DNA from: Stutzerimonas stutzeri
Lineage (GTDB): Bacteria; Pseudomonadota; Gammaproteobacteria; Pseudomonadales; Pseudomonadaceae
Assembly (NCBI RefSeq): GCF_024448695.1
Contig: NZ_JAMOHY010000032.1
Location: 1-33,681 of the forward strand
Length of the DNA stretch: 33,681 bases
Direction of reading: 5' to 3'
The notes beneath the pieces were generated by a model. That model was given only the letters and a program-made list of their open reading frames with translations, was not told the DNA's origin and searched no databases. Position numbers and translations under genes: made by a program. Positions 1 through 10,081 of this stretch are shown in pieces (position 1 is the stretch's first letter; each line of letters starts with the position of its first letter).

Positions 1-23
1 CCGCATCTGGATGCGGTTTTTTT
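1..23 (+). terminator. Rho-independent terminator of a gene left of the window
   Basis: A 6-bp stem CCGCAT/ATGCGG with loop CTGG is followed directly by seven T (17-23). The T run is on the plus strand, so it ends plus-strand transcription coming from outside the window. It may also serve fabI from the other side, but the bases that would show an A run lie before position 1. Confidence 0.75.
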
Positions 24-36
24 GTGGACGGCAAAA

Positions 37-831
37 TCAGTCTTCGATGGCACCCATGGCGGTGGTGTTGAAGCCGCCATCGACATAGAGAATTTCGCCG
101 CTGATGCCGGAGGCAAGATCCGAGCAGAGGAAAGCGCCGGCGTTGCCGACTTCTTCGATGGTCACGTTGCGACGAAGGGGGGTCTGCTTCTCGTTGGCAG
201 CGAGCATCTTGCGGAAGCTCTTGATACCGGACGCCGCGAGCGTACGAATCGGGCCGGCGGAAACCGCGTTTACGCGAGTACCTTCCGGACCGAGGCTGCC
301 GGCCAGATAGCGCACGCCTGCTTCAAGACTGGCCTTGGCCATGCCCATCACGTTGTAGTTTGGCATGGTGCGCTCGGCGCCCAGGTAGGTCAGGGTCAGG
401 ATGCTACCGTTGCGACCCTTCATCATTGGACGACCGGCCTTGGCTAGGGCGACCAGGCTGTAGGCGCTGATGTCGTGTGCAATCTTGAAACCGTCACGGG
501 TGGTGACGTCGGTGAAGTCCCCATCAAGCTGATCGCCTGGCGCGAAGCCGACAGAGTGGACGATACCGTCCAGACCGTCCCACTTCTTGCCCAGCTCCTC
601 GAAGACCCGGACGATGTCATCGTCGTTGGCCACATCGCAAGGAAAGCACAGCTCCGGGCCTGAGCCCCAGCCTGCGGCGAACTCTTCGACACGGCCCTTG
701 AGCTTCTCGTTCTGATAGGTGAAAGCCAGTTCGGCGCCTTCGCGGTGCATGGCCCCAGCGATGCCCGAGGCAATCGAAAGTTTGCTGGCAACGCCAACGA
801 TCAGTACGCGCTTGCCGCTAAGAAAACCCAT
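37..831 (-). CDS. fabI: Enoyl-[acyl-carrier-protein] reductase (NADH), FabI
   Basis: FabI reduces trans-2-enoyl-ACP to acyl-ACP, the last step of each cycle of type II fatty acid synthesis in the cytoplasm, and is the classic triclosan target. The 264-residue protein has the usual length and the divergent SDR fold: the N-terminal nucleotide-binding segment [13 protein letters not shown] (residues 13-25), the [14 protein letters not shown] stretch near 92-105, and the catalytic Tyr159-x6-Lys166 with a further Tyr149. Gly95, matching the residue whose change gives triclosan resistance in E. coli (Gly93), is intact. The ATG at 831 is preceded by an AGAGGG Shine-Dalgarno lying inside the end of the upstream ATPase gene, which fabI overlaps by 14 bases. 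It is therefore probably co-transcribed at least in part with the importer, although an internal promoter is likely for such an important gene. Confidence 0.95.
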   Translation of the reverse strand: MGFLSGKRVLIVGVASKLSIASGIAGAMHREGAELAFTYQNEKLKGRVEEFAAGWGSGPELCFPCDVANDDDIVRVFEELGKKWDGLDGIVHSVGFAPGDQLDGDFTDVTTRDGFKIAHDISAYSLVALAKAGRPMMKGRNGSILTLTYLGAERTMPNYNVMGMAKASLEAGVRYLAGSLGPEGTRVNAVSAGPIRTLAASGIKSFRKMLAANEKQTPLRRNVTIEEVGNAGAFLCSDLASGISGEILYVDGGFNTTAMGAIED

Positions 832-2455
832 GTGCTTGTCCCTCTTCTGGTTGTTCAGCCGTTGTTGTCATAAAGGCAGACTCCAACAGCTGCTGTGTAT
901 ACGGATGTTGGGGGGCGGCGAAAATGGTTCTGGCCGTTCCCTGTTCAACTACTTTGCCATGCCTGACCACCATCATCTGATGGCTTAGCGCCCGTACCAC
1001 CGCCAGGTCGTGGCTGATGAACAGGTAGGTCAGGTTGTACTTGGCCTGCAGCGAGCGTAATAGCTCAACCACCTGCCGCTGTACTGTTCTATCCAGAGCC
1101 GAGGTCGGCTCGTCGAGCAGAATCAGCTCCGGTTTGAGCACCAGGGCCCGGGCGATGGCGATACGCTGTCGCTGGCCCCCGGAAAACTCGTGGGGATAGC
1201 GGTGGCGGCTTTCCGGGTCGAGTCCCACCTCGACCAGCGCATCGATGATCGCCTGCGCCTGCTCCTCGGCGTTGCCCATTCCATGAATGTCGAGGCCTTC
1301 GCCAACGATCTGCCCAACGGACATACGCGGGCTGAGGCTGCCGAAAGGGTCCTGAAACACCACCTGCATCTGCCGCCGCAGGGGGCGTACCGCACGCTGG
1401 GACATGCTCTCCAGCGCCTGGTTCTGAAAACGAATCTCGCCGCGACTGGACAGCAATCGCAGGATCGCGAGCCCCAATGTGGACTTGCCGGAGCCGCTTT
1501 CGCCAACGATCCCCAGCGTCTGTCCTTTGGGCAGGCTGAAGGTGACGCCATCGACTGCCTTGATATGGTCCACCGTACGCCGCAGCAAGCCCTTCTTGAT
1601 CGGGAACCAGACGCGCAGATCCTTTACTTCCAACAGAGGCGGCGCGGGTTCAGCTGGTGCCGGGTCTCCGCTGGGCTCGGCTGCGAGCAATTCCTGTGTA
1701 TAGGGATGCTGCGGGTTGCGAAACAATTCCTCGCACGACGCCTGTTCGACGACGCGACCGCGCTGCATGACACATACGCGATGCGCAATGCGCCGAACCA
1801 GGTTGAGGTCATGGCTGATCAGCAGCAATGACATGCCCAGGCGTGCCTGCAATTCCTTGAGCAGTTCGAGGATTTTCAGCTGCACCGTGACATCCAGTGC
1901 CGTGGTCGGCTCGTCGGCGATCAGCAGCTCAGGCTCGTTGGCCAGGGCCATGGCAATCACCACGCGCTGGCGCTGGCCGCCGGAAAGCTCGTGCGGGTAG
2001 GCACGGATGCGTTTTGCCGGCTCCGGGATGCCTACCAGCTCCAGCAGTTCGAGGGTTCTGGCACTGGCCGCCTTGCCTCGCAGCCCTTTGTGAATTTGCA
2101 GCACTTCATTGATCTGGGTGCCGACCGTATGCAGCGGATTCAGCGAGGTCATTGGCTCCTGAAAGACCATGGCGATACGATTGCCGCGTATTTGCCGCAT
2201 GCGTTTCTCGTTCGCCTTGAGCAGATCTTCGCCAGCGTAACGAATCTCTCCTGCCGGGTGTCTGGCAAGCGGGTAGGGCAGCAACCGCAGTATCGAGTGT
2301 GCGGTCACGGACTTGCCCGAGCCGCTTTCGCCGACCAGTGCCAGGGTTTCGCCCTTGCGGATGTCGAAACTGACGCCTTCAACGACGCGCTGTGTCCGAT
2401 CCAGGGTGACGAATTCGACGGCCAGATCGCGTACTTCAATCAGATTCTCAGCCAT
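818..2455 (-). CDS. nppD: Double-domain ABC transporter ATPase of a peptide importer (YejF/NppD type)
   Basis: This cytoplasmic ATPase powers uptake of peptides and peptide-like compounds. Both halves carry a full nucleotide-binding domain: Walker A GESGSGKS at about 42-49 and 318-325, signature LSGGQRQR at 157-164 and FSGGQRQR at 424-431, and Walker B at 177-183 and 444-450. Each half ends in the NPQHPYT/APQHPYT segment typical of oligopeptide-type ATPases. This is the fused arrangement of E. coli YejF. I chose the ATG at 2455, giving 545 residues, because AAGGAAA sits just upstream and the start lies one base after the permease stop; an in-frame ATG at 2479 would overlap that gene. It is the last gene of the five-gene importer set before fabI. 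The P. aeruginosa counterpart, NppD, is known for uptake of peptidyl nucleoside antibiotics (established knowledge). The substrate here is inferred. Confidence 0.92.
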   Translation of the reverse strand: MAENLIEVRDLAVEFVTLDRTQRVVEGVSFDIRKGETLALVGESGSGKSVTAHSILRLLPYPLARHPAGEIRYAGEDLLKANEKRMRQIRGNRIAMVFQEPMTSLNPLHTVGTQINEVLQIHKGLRGKAASARTLELLELVGIPEPAKRIRAYPHELSGGQRQRVVIAMALANEPELLIADEPTTALDVTVQLKILELLKELQARLGMSLLLISHDLNLVRRIAHRVCVMQRGRVVEQASCEELFRNPQHPYTQELLAAEPSGDPAPAEPAPPLLEVKDLRVWFPIKKGLLRRTVDHIKAVDGVTFSLPKGQTLGIVGESGSGKSTLGLAILRLLSSRGEIRFQNQALESMSQRAVRPLRRQMQVVFQDPFGSLSPRMSVGQIVGEGLDIHGMGNAEEQAQAIIDALVEVGLDPESRHRYPHEFSGGQRQRIAIARALVLKPELILLDEPTSALDRTVQRQVVELLRSLQAKYNLTYLFISHDLAVVRALSHQMMVVRHGKVVEQGTARTIFAAPQHPYTQQLLESAFMTTTAEQPEEGQAHGFS

Positions 2456-2456
2456 G

Positions 2457-3476
2457 CTATTTCCTTGGATCGAAGGCATCGCGAGCAGCCTCGCCGATAA
2501 ATACCAGCAGGCTCAGCATGATTGCCAGAACCATAAAGGCACTGATGCCCAGCCAGGGCGCTTGCAGATTCGCCTTGCCCTGAGCCACCAGCTCGCCAAG
2601 CGATGGCGCACCAGGTGGCAGGCCGAAGCCGAGAAAATCCAGCGCCGTCAGCGTGCCGATGGCGCCGGTCAGGATGAAGGGCATGAAGGTCATGGTCGAT
2701 ACCATGGCATTGGGCAGGATATGGCGGAACATGATTGCGCCGTTGCCCATGCCCAGCGCCCGCGCCGCACGCACGTATTCAAGATTGCGCCCGCGCAGGA
2801 ACTCGGCGCGTACCACATCGACCAGACTCATCCATGAGAACAGCAGCATGATCCCCAACAGCCACCAGAAGTTCGGCTGCACGAAGCTGGCGAGGATGAT
2901 AAGCAGATAAAGCACCGGCAACCCGGACCAGATTTCCAGTACCCGCTGTCCGACCAGATCGACCCAGCCACCATAGAAACCCTGCAGTGCACCGGCGATC
3001 ACGCCGATGACCGAGCTGATCAGGGTCAGCGTCAGCGCAAACAGCACCGAGATGCGGAAACCGTAAATGATGCGGGCAAGCACGTCGCGGCCCTGATCGT
3101 CAGTGCCCAGCCAGTTGGCCATCGAGGGCGGGCCGGGCGCGGGGACCTGCAGGTCGTAGTTGATGCTGGAATAGTTGAACGGAATCGGTGGCCAGATCAT
3201 CCAGCCATCCTTTGCCTCGATCAGTTCCTGTATGTACGGACTCTTGTAGTTGGCCTGCATGGGAAACTCGCCACCGAAGCGGGTTTCCGGATAGCGCTTG
3301 AAGACCGGGAAAAACCATTCGCCGTCATAGCGCACGACGATGGGCTTGTCGTTGGCAACCAGTTCGGCACCGAGGCTGAGAATGAACAATGCGAGAAATA
3401 GCCACAACGACCACCAACCGCGTTTGTGCGACTTGAACAGGGCGAAACGGCGCTGATTGAGTGGGGAAAGCGTCAT
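2457..3476 (-). CDS. nppC: Peptide ABC transporter permease (YejE/NppC type)
   Basis: This is one of the two inner-membrane channel subunits of the peptide importer. The 339 residues include a first membrane helix (about 22-40), a long periplasmic segment (about 41-140) characteristic of YejE, the motif NWLGTDDQGRDVLAR (121-135) shared by DppC/OppC-type permeases, and further helices. The EAA loop that contacts the ATPase lies at about 232-260 (YVRAARALGM...RHILPNA). The gene begins one base after the stop of the other permease gene and ends one base before the ATPase start, so translation is probably coupled. YejE-type permeases form a distinct branch with the long periplasmic loop, so assignment to Yej/Npp rather than Dpp/Opp is fairly secure. 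Confidence 0.92.
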   Translation of the reverse strand: MTLSPLNQRRFALFKSHKRGWWSLWLFLALFILSLGAELVANDKPIVVRYDGEWFFPVFKRYPETRFGGEFPMQANYKSPYIQELIEAKDGWMIWPPIPFNYSSINYDLQVPAPGPPSMANWLGTDDQGRDVLARIIYGFRISVLFALTLTLISSVIGVIAGALQGFYGGWVDLVGQRVLEIWSGLPVLYLLIILASFVQPNFWWLLGIMLLFSWMSLVDVVRAEFLRGRNLEYVRAARALGMGNGAIMFRHILPNAMVSTMTFMPFILTGAIGTLTALDFLGFGLPPGAPSLGELVAQGKANLQAPWLGISAFMVLAIMLSLLVFIGEAARDAFDPRK

Positions 3477-3477
3477 C

Positions 3478-4551
3478 TCAAGCCTCCCTGCTTTCGAAGT
3501 CGATGCGCGGGTCCACCAGGGTGTAAGTCAGGTCGCCGATCAGCTTTACCACCAGCCCCAGAAGGGTGAACAGGAAGAGGGTGCCGAACACCACCGGGTA
3601 ATCGCGATTGATCGCCGCCTCGAAACTGAGCAGGCCGAGGCCATCGAGCGAGAAAATTACCTCGATCAGCAGCGACCCGGTGAAGAACATGCCAATGAAA
3701 GCTGCCGGAAAGCCGGCAATGATGATCAGCATGGCGTTACGGAACACATGGCCGTAAAGCACCCGGTTCTTGCTCAGACCCTTGGCACGCGCAGTAATGA
3801 CGTATTGCTTGTTGATTTCGTCGAGAAAGCTGTTCTTGGTCAGAAGCGTCAGGGTTGCGAAGTTGCCGATGACCAGCGCGGTCACCGGCAGTGCCAAGTG
3901 CCAGAAATAGTCGAGAATCTTGCCGCCGAGCGTCAGGTCCTCGAAGTTACCCGAGGTCAGCCCCCGCAGCGGAAACCAGTTCCAGTAACTTCCGCCGGCA
4001 AACAGCACGATCAGCAGAATGGCGAACAGGAAGGCCGGAATGGCGTAACCGATGATGATTGCGGAGCTGGTCCAGACATCGAACGGGCTGCCGTGGCGCG
4101 TGGCCTTGGCGATCCCCAGCGGGATCGAGGCCAGGTACATGATCAGGGTGCTCCACAGGCCCAGCGAGATCGACACCGGCATTTTTTCGATGATCAGATC
4201 GGTCACCTTGGCATCGCGAAAAAAGCTTTCGCCAAAATCCAGCCGCAGATAGTTGCTGAGCATGATCCAGAAGCGTTCTGCAGGGGGTTTGTCAAAACCG
4301 TAAAGGCGCTCGATTTCAGCGATCAGATCGGGATCGAGGCCTTGTGCACCGCGATAGTTGTTGCCACCAATGGCCACTTCCGAGCCACCGCCGGCGATGC
4401 GACTGGTAGCGCCTTCGAAGCCTTCCAGTTTGGCTATCGCCTGCTCCACCGGACCGCCCGGCGCGGCCTGGATGATGAGGAAGTTGATCAGCAGAATGCC
4501 GAACAGAGTAGGAATGACCAGCAACAGCCGGCGAAAGATATAGGCAAGCAT
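3478..4551 (-). CDS. nppB: Peptide ABC transporter permease (YejB/NppB type)
   Basis: This is the second channel subunit of the importer. The 357 residues start with the typical DppB/OppB-like helix ([20 protein letters not shown]), then a periplasmic loop with the glycine-rich insert [14 protein letters not shown] (about 60-73) seen in YejB-type proteins. The core binding-protein-dependent transport domain runs from about 125 to the end, with the EAA-like loop [25 protein letters not shown] near 249-273. It starts two bases after the stop of the second binding-protein gene and ends one base before the next permease, so the five genes form one compact transcription unit. Confidence 0.92.
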   Translation of the reverse strand: MLAYIFRRLLLVIPTLFGILLINFLIIQAAPGGPVEQAIAKLEGFEGATSRIAGGGSEVAIGGNNYRGAQGLDPDLIAEIERLYGFDKPPAERFWIMLSNYLRLDFGESFFRDAKVTDLIIEKMPVSISLGLWSTLIMYLASIPLGIAKATRHGSPFDVWTSSAIIIGYAIPAFLFAILLIVLFAGGSYWNWFPLRGLTSGNFEDLTLGGKILDYFWHLALPVTALVIGNFATLTLLTKNSFLDEINKQYVITARAKGLSKNRVLYGHVFRNAMLIIIAGFPAAFIGMFFTGSLLIEVIFSLDGLGLLSFEAAINRDYPVVFGTLFLFTLLGLVVKLIGDLTYTLVDPRIDFESREA

Positions 4552-4553
4552 TC

Positions 4554-6431
4554 CTAGCGCTCCGTATCTGAACGGGCAGGGGCCTGCGCTTCGATAGCGG
4601 GCGGCTCGTCAGTGACGTTCGGATCGGGTGTTGCGGAGTCGGGCTTGTGCCACCAGGTCATCAGCCCGATATCGTTGCGGGGTGTGGTTGCCGGATGTGC
4701 CAGATGGTTCCAGTAGGCGACACGCCAGCTCTTGATGTGCCAGTTGGGCACGACATAGTGTTCCCAGAGGAGCAGGCGATCCAGGGCGCGGGTACGGCTG
4801 ATCAGCTCCTCGCGCGACTCAGCGGCAATCAGCTTCTCCACCAAGGTGTCGATTGCCGGGTCCTTCAGGCCGATGAAATTGCGGCTGCCGGGGTTATCGG
4901 CACTGGCTGAGTGCCAGTATTCACGCTGCTCGTTGCCCGGCGAACTCGACTGGCCGAAGCCGCTGACGATCATGTCGTAGTCGCGCGAGCGCAAGCGGTT
5001 GATGTATTGCGAAACATCGACGCGGCGGATTTCAAGGTCGATACCCAGATCGGCAAGGTTGCGTTTCCAGGGCAGCAGCACGCGCTCGAATTCGGCTTGT
5101 ACCAGTAGAAACTCGAGCTTGACCGGCTTGCCAAGGTTATCAACCATCCTGTCGTCCTGGATCTTCCAGCCTGCCTCCGTCAGCAATTTGTAGGCTTTGC
5201 GCTGCTGGTCGCGAATCACGCCATCCCCACGGGTACGTGGAAGCTCGAAAGGTCTTTCAAAGATTTCCGCAGGTATTTGATTTCGCAAGGGTTCGAGCAG
5301 GGCCAGCTCCTTCTTGTCCGGCGTGCCGGAAGACGCGAGCTCGGAGTTGTCGAAATAGCTGTGGGTACGGGTATAGGCGCCGTTGAACAGCTGGCGGTTG
5401 GTCCATTCAAAGTCGAATAGCAGGGCAATGGCTTCTCGAACCCGGACATCCTGCAGGCGCTCTCTGCGGATATTGAAAATGAAGCCCTGCATACCCTGTG
5501 GGTTGTGGTTAGCAATCTCGTCCCTGATGATGCGCCCGCTGCGCACTGCCTCGATGTCATAAGCGGTTGCCCAGTTTTTCGCGCTGGTTTCCAGCCAGTA
5601 ATCGAAATGCCCGGCCTTGAAGGCTTGCAGCGCCACGGTGTTGTCGCGGTAGTAATCCAGATTCAGCTGATCGAAGTTGTAGAAGCCGCGGTTTACCGGC
5701 AGGTCCTTGCCCCAGTAGTCCTCGACACGGGCATAGCGAATCGAACGACCGGCCTGCACCCGCTCCACGCGGTAGGGGCCGCTACCCAGGGGTGGCTCCA
5801 GGCTGGTAGCGCTGAAATCTCGTTCGGCCCACCAGTGTTTCGGCAGGACTGGCAGTTGGCCGAGAATCAGCGGCAGTTCACGGTTACCGGCGTGCTTGAA
5901 ATCGAAGCGAACCCGGCGCTGCGTCTCGGCGACGACCTTTTCCACGTCGGCATAGTAGCCGCGATAATGCGGCGCGCCCTGACTGATCAGGGTTTCGAAG
6001 GTGAATACCACGTCTTCGGCCTTGACCGGCTCGCCGTCGTGGAAACGTGCTTCGGGACGCAGATGAAAGCGTACCCACTGGTTGTTGGGGCCTTTCTCGA
6101 TCTTTTCCGCCAGCAGACCGTAGACGGTGAAGGGTTCGTCGAGGCTGCTGGTGGTCAGGGTGTCGTAGATCAGGCCGATATCGTCGGCGGCAACGCCCTT
6201 GTTGATGAAGGGGTTGAGCGAATCGAAACTGCCGAAGCCTGCCTGGCGCAGTACGCCACCTTTGGGAGCGTCGGGATTGGCGTATTCGAAATGGCTGAAA
6301 CCAGCGGCATATTTTGGTTTTTCGTCATACAGGGTCAGTGCGTGCCGTGGTGCCGCCGTGGCGAGGCCGGCCAGGCAGCAAAGCCCGAGGACGCCTGCAT
6401 GCAGGAACGGCCAACGTAATCTGTTTGTCAT
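4554..6431 (-). CDS. nppA2: Periplasmic peptide-binding protein, second copy (YejA/NppA2 type)
   Basis: This is a solute-binding protein of the SBP_bac_5 (family 5) type that delivers peptide-like substrates to the permeases in the periplasm. I chose the ATG at 6431, giving 625 residues, because it is followed by a clear Sec signal peptide ending near ALATA|APRH-like residues (MTNRLRWPF...GLATA), overlaps the previous stop in an ATGA junction, and has GGAG upstream. The open frame reaches 6728, but that extension only shadows the preceding gene. Family segments include [26 protein letters not shown] and the C-terminal [13 protein letters not shown]. It is clearly paralogous to the next gene (DFEWTNRALFYGAY, LLWNHYSIPNWF), so the operon carries a duplicated receptor. 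Confidence 0.92.
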   Translation of the reverse strand: MTNRLRWPFLHAGVLGLCCLAGLATAAPRHALTLYDEKPKYAAGFSHFEYANPDAPKGGVLRQAGFGSFDSLNPFINKGVAADDIGLIYDTLTTSSLDEPFTVYGLLAEKIEKGPNNQWVRFHLRPEARFHDGEPVKAEDVVFTFETLISQGAPHYRGYYADVEKVVAETQRRVRFDFKHAGNRELPLILGQLPVLPKHWWAERDFSATSLEPPLGSGPYRVERVQAGRSIRYARVEDYWGKDLPVNRGFYNFDQLNLDYYRDNTVALQAFKAGHFDYWLETSAKNWATAYDIEAVRSGRIIRDEIANHNPQGMQGFIFNIRRERLQDVRVREAIALLFDFEWTNRQLFNGAYTRTHSYFDNSELASSGTPDKKELALLEPLRNQIPAEIFERPFELPRTRGDGVIRDQQRKAYKLLTEAGWKIQDDRMVDNLGKPVKLEFLLVQAEFERVLLPWKRNLADLGIDLEIRRVDVSQYINRLRSRDYDMIVSGFGQSSSPGNEQREYWHSASADNPGSRNFIGLKDPAIDTLVEKLIAAESREELISRTRALDRLLLWEHYVVPNWHIKSWRVAYWNHLAHPATTPRNDIGLMTWWHKPDSATPDPNVTDEPPAIEAQAPARSDTER

Positions 6432-8257
6432 TGAGCCTTCTCCAGGTCCTTCAACCACCACGCGCGCAGCCCGAGCGTGTAGGGCGGTGTGGTGACATGG
6501 GCGAACCGGTTGCGGTACGCCAGACGGTGATTGCTGATGAACCAGTTGGGGATGCTGTAATGGTTCCACAACAGCACACGGTCGATGGCGCGGGCGGCAG
6601 ATATCTGCTCCTCGCGCGTTCTGGCGGCGATCAGCTTCTCGAGCAGCTGATCGATAACCGGGTTGGTGACCCCTGCATAGTTGCGGCCTCCCTTGATATT
6701 TACCTGGCTCGAATGAAAGTAGAGCCACTGTTCCAGGCCGGGGCTGAGGCTCTGACCCAGAGTGCCGAGAATCATATCGTAGTCGTACTGATCCAGCCGC
6801 TGCTTGTACTGGGCTGCATCTACAGTGCGCAGATGGGCCTGGATGCCGATGCGTGCGAGGTTGCCGGTATAAGGCTGAAGAATGCGTTCAAGACGCGGAT
6901 TGACCAGCAGTATCTCGAATTGAAGTGCGCGGCCATTCCTGTCCCGAAGGCCTTCGGGCTTCAGTTTCCAGCCTGCGTCCTTGAGCAGCGTTAGCGCCTC
7001 GCGCAAGGTGTCGCGCGGAATGCCGCGTCCCTCAGTCCTTGGCAGCTCGAAGGGGTCGGTAAAAAGCGCAGCGGGTAACTGGTCGCGAAAGGGTGACAGC
7101 AGCAACCATTCACCCCCTTCCGGGCGCCCCGTAGCCGCAAAATCGCTGTTGGGGTAGTAGCTTTCACTGCGCTGGTAGGCGCCATAGAACAGCGCCCGGT
7201 TGGTCCATTCGAAGTCGAGCAGCATGCCCAGCGCCTGACGAACCCTGATATCGGCAAACAGCGGCCTGCGACTGTTCATGAACAGGGCCTGGGTCTGGGT
7301 CGGGATCTGGTGCGGGATCTCGGCGCGCACCACCTCGCCTCTGGCAAGCGCCGGGAACTGATAGCCGTTGGCCCAGTTTTTTGCCTGGTGTTCGATATAG
7401 AAATCGAATTCGCCGACCTTGAAGGCTTCGAAGGCCACGGTGCTGTCGCGGTAGAACTCAACTTCGACCCGGTCAAAATTGTACTTGCCGCGATTGACCG
7501 CAAGGTTTGCACCCCACCAGTTCTTCACCCGCTCGAACTGGATACGACGCCCGGGGTGGACATCGCTGATGCGGTAAGGGCCACTGCCCAGCGGCGGCTC
7601 GAAGGTGGTGGCGCGAAAATCGCGGTCTTTCCAGTAGTGCTGAGGCAGCACTGGCAACTCTCCGAGACGCATGATCAGCTGCGTGTTGTCGGGCTTGTCG
7701 AATACAAAACGAATTTTATGGCGGTTGAGAATGTCGACCCGCCTGACGCCTTGCATGTCGGTGCGATAGCGGGGGTGACCGTCCCTGATCAACAGACGAT
7801 AGGAAAAGGCGACATCGTATGCAGTGATGGCATGACCATCATGAAATCGCGCCGAATCCCGCAAATTGAACACGACCCAGCTCTGGTCGTCGCTATACTC
7901 GATGGTTTCGGCGATCAGCCCGTATACCGAGGCCGGTTCGTCGCCGGAGGGATCGTATAGACCACCACCTGCCATCAATGTCTCGTTCAGCTCGCTGACG
8001 CCGTATTGAAAGAAACCCGGCGTGGCGATCGGGCTGGTGCCCTTGAAGGTGTAGGGATTGAGCGTGTCGAAGCTGCCAGACGCCATCAGCTTCAGGCGCC
8101 CGCCCTTGGGGGCGTCCGGATTCACCCAATCAAAGTGGGTAAAGTTTTCGGGATATTTGAGTGTGCCGAACTGGGCATAACCGTGACTTTCGCTGATGGC
8201 GGCAAAAGACGGAAAGCTCAATCCCAGACAGATCAATAACAGCAGGACGGGGCGCAT
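6428..8257 (-). CDS. nppA1: Periplasmic peptide-binding protein, first copy (YejA/NppA1 type)
   Basis: This is the first of two tandem family-5 solute-binding proteins for the importer. The chosen ATG at 8257 gives 609 residues and opens a textbook signal peptide (MRPVLLLLICLGLSFPSFA|AI). An in-frame ATG 84 bases further upstream would place charged residues before it and is less likely. The Shine-Dalgarno is weak in either case. The mature part has GSGPYRISDV, the repeated pattern DSTVAFEAFKVGEFDFYIEHQAKNW and LLWNHYSIPNWF, all shared with the second copy. The 135-base gap to mltD is the only sizeable gap before the importer genes and is the natural place for a promoter, but I see no good sigma70 match in it. 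Confidence 0.92.
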   Translation of the reverse strand: MRPVLLLLICLGLSFPSFAAISESHGYAQFGTLKYPENFTHFDWVNPDAPKGGRLKLMASGSFDTLNPYTFKGTSPIATPGFFQYGVSELNETLMAGGGLYDPSGDEPASVYGLIAETIEYSDDQSWVVFNLRDSARFHDGHAITAYDVAFSYRLLIRDGHPRYRTDMQGVRRVDILNRHKIRFVFDKPDNTQLIMRLGELPVLPQHYWKDRDFRATTFEPPLGSGPYRISDVHPGRRIQFERVKNWWGANLAVNRGKYNFDRVEVEFYRDSTVAFEAFKVGEFDFYIEHQAKNWANGYQFPALARGEVVRAEIPHQIPTQTQALFMNSRRPLFADIRVRQALGMLLDFEWTNRALFYGAYQRSESYYPNSDFAATGRPEGGEWLLLSPFRDQLPAALFTDPFELPRTEGRGIPRDTLREALTLLKDAGWKLKPEGLRDRNGRALQFEILLVNPRLERILQPYTGNLARIGIQAHLRTVDAAQYKQRLDQYDYDMILGTLGQSLSPGLEQWLYFHSSQVNIKGGRNYAGVTNPVIDQLLEKLIAARTREEQISAARAIDRVLLWNHYSIPNWFISNHRLAYRNRFAHVTTPPYTLGLRAWWLKDLEKAQ

Positions 8258-8392
8258 CAAACGGAGATCCGATCCATGGCACTTGCGGGCTTTTCGGTCG
8301 GCTACAGTAACAGCTTGTATCCGCTGGAAAAAGGTCGCCACCCATCACTCTTTGCGTCAACAGATGACAGCCGCGGGCTGCTGCGGCGCCGA

Positions 8393-9940
8393 TCAGGGCG
8401 CAAGATACAGCGTCAGCGTCTGGCCGGGCTTGAGTAACGTGCTATCCACGGGGTTCCAGCTTTTCAGGTGATTGATGCGCACGTTGAAGCGTTTGGCGAT
8501 TTCATACAGCGAATCGCCTTTTCTGACCTTGTAGTAGGTCGGCTGGTGTTTGTTGCCACGGCTTTCGCCAGCGGCCTGGATGGACAGGACCTGACCCACC
8601 TTGAGGCTGCTGCCGGACAGCCCATTCCAGCGTTGCAGGTCGCGTACCGAAACCTGTTGTGCCTTGGCTATTTCCCAGAGATTGTCACCCTTGCGGACCC
8701 GGTAGTTTCTGGCTGGCGGCTGGTTTCGGGAGACAACGTGCAGCAGTTCACGTGGGCGCGCATCCGTGGGCTGCGGAATGCTGAGCAGCTGCCCGATTCG
8801 CAGACGGTCACTCTTGAGATGATTGATATCACGGATAATGTTGACGGACAGATGATGGCGGTTGGCGATGGCTCCCAGGGTATCGCCGGGCTTTACCTTG
8901 TACTGCTGCCAGTCGACGGCATCCTGCGGTTTCATCAGCGCCAGGTTGGCCGCCAGCATTTCCGCCTTTGCGCTCGGTACCAGCAGATGCTGTGGACCGC
9001 CGAGGGTGATGCGGCGGGTGAAGGCCGGGTTCAGCTGATACAGCTCATCTTCATCGAGATCGGCCATTTGCGCGACGGTAGCAAGGTTCACCTGCTGTTT
9101 CAGGGCGACCACTTCGAAATAGGGTTCGTTGGCAATAGGGCTCAGATTGAGTCCGTAGGCTTCGGGGCTCTGGATCATCTGTGAAAGCGCCAGCAGCTTG
9201 GGCACATAGTCGCGGGTTTCCCTGGGCAGTGGCAGATTCCAGTAGTCGGTTGGCAAGTCTAGTTTCTGATTGCGCTCGATTGCGCGGCTCACAGTCCCTT
9301 CACCAGCGTTGTAGGCCGCAAGTGCCAGAAGCCAGTCGTCGTTGAACAGCCCGTGCAGATAGGAGAGATAGCGCAGGGCGGCTGCAGTCGAGGCAGTGAT
9401 GTCGCGCCTGCCGTCGTACCAACTGGTCTGCTGCAGATTGAAATGACGGCCTGTCGAGGGAATGAACTGCCACAGGCCCATTGCCTTGGCGGGTGAATAG
9501 GCGAACGGGTTGTAGGCGCTCTCGATGATGGGCAGCAAGGCCAGTTCGAGCGGCATGTTGCGCTCTTCCAGCTGCTCAACGATGTAATGGATATAAAGGC
9601 TGCCACGCTCACCGGCGAGCTCGATGGAGCGGGGGCGGGCGGCGTACAGCAGGCGCTGTTGTTCGATGCGTGGATTGCTGTCCAGATGTTCCTGAAGCTT
9701 GAAACCGTCCCTGATACGACCCCAGACATCTGCGTGTTGAAGCTCGGCAGGTTTTGAGTCCAGCCACAGAGTTTGCTGGTTCAGCGATGTGGCAGCGAGT
9801 GGCTCGACATGGGTGGCCGGTGCGCGCGAAGCGGTGGTGCTCTGGCAGCCGGTAATGGCAAGACAGATGGCCAGCACCAGGACCCGACCGGAGGCTGCCA
9901 AGGCGTCCGGAGATGGGCAATTCGAAGAGTCGGACGGCAT
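8393..9940 (-). CDS. mltD: Membrane-bound lytic murein transglycosylase D with three LysM domains
   Basis: MltD cleaves the MurNAc-GlcNAc bond of peptidoglycan to form 1,6-anhydro ends, acting from the inner face of the outer membrane. The 515-residue product has a lipoprotein signal with lipobox ITGC (Cys32). A family 1 transglycosylase domain spans about 110-230 with catalytic Glu140 in IIESAYNP, followed by GLWQFIPSTGR and NAGEG (211-215). Three LysM peptidoglycan-binding domains lie at about 347-389, 413-454 and 470-513, each opening with Y-[KR]-V-[KR]-x-GD. The ATG at 9940 has GGGGAAG about ten bases upstream; a TTG at codon 14 would also leave a usable signal peptide. A good sigma70 promoter lies about 40-60 bases upstream. 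Confidence 0.95.
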   Translation of the reverse strand: MPSDSSNCPSPDALAASGRVLVLAICLAITGCQSTTASRAPATHVEPLAATSLNQQTLWLDSKPAELQHADVWGRIRDGFKLQEHLDSNPRIEQQRLLYAARPRSIELAGERGSLYIHYIVEQLEERNMPLELALLPIIESAYNPFAYSPAKAMGLWQFIPSTGRHFNLQQTSWYDGRRDITASTAAALRYLSYLHGLFNDDWLLALAAYNAGEGTVSRAIERNQKLDLPTDYWNLPLPRETRDYVPKLLALSQMIQSPEAYGLNLSPIANEPYFEVVALKQQVNLATVAQMADLDEDELYQLNPAFTRRITLGGPQHLLVPSAKAEMLAANLALMKPQDAVDWQQYKVKPGDTLGAIANRHHLSVNIIRDINHLKSDRLRIGQLLSIPQPTDARPRELLHVVSRNQPPARNYRVRKGDNLWEIAKAQQVSVRDLQRWNGLSGSSLKVGQVLSIQAAGESRGNKHQPTYYKVRKGDSLYEIAKRFNVRINHLKSWNPVDSTLLKPGQTLTLYLAP

Positions 9941-9975
9941 TGGCTGAAGGCTTCCCCTGGCGCAAAATTCGGGGG

Positions 9976-10004
9976 AGTGTAGAAATGCCGTACCGGTGGG
10001 TCAA
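9976..10004 (-). promoter_or_regulatory. Likely sigma70 promoter of mltD
   Basis: Read on the minus strand, TTGACC (10004-9999, five of six consensus bases) is followed by a 17-base spacer and TACACT (9981-9976, four of six). The predicted start is roughly 30 bases upstream of the mltD ATG. This would let mltD be expressed separately from gloB. Confidence 0.5.
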
Positions 10005-10037
10005 GTAAAGGCTGCGGTTTTGCGGACTGGTGCAGGT

Positions 10038-10068
10038 CTGCTGGCGTTTCATTGCGAAGCGTCAGCAG
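10038..10068. repeat. Hairpin in the gloB-mltD gap
   Basis: CTGCTGGCG (10038-10046) faces CGTCAGCAG (10060-10068), a nine-base inverted repeat with one mismatch and a 13-base loop, just downstream of the gloB stop. No T run follows on either strand, so it is not a classic terminator. It could protect the 3' end of the gloB transcript. Confidence 0.4.
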
Positions 10069-10081
10069 ATCCCCGCTTTTC

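Noticed and set aside
3457..4557. 366-codon open frame on the plus strand
   Set aside because: It lies entirely antisense to the yejB-type permease gene, has no ribosome binding site, and its product is low-complexity and Gln/Asp/His-rich, as expected of a high-GC shadow frame.
6432..6728. 98-codon upstream extension of the second binding protein
   Set aside because: It only reads the upstream gene in another frame and would put the clear signal peptide in the middle of the protein.
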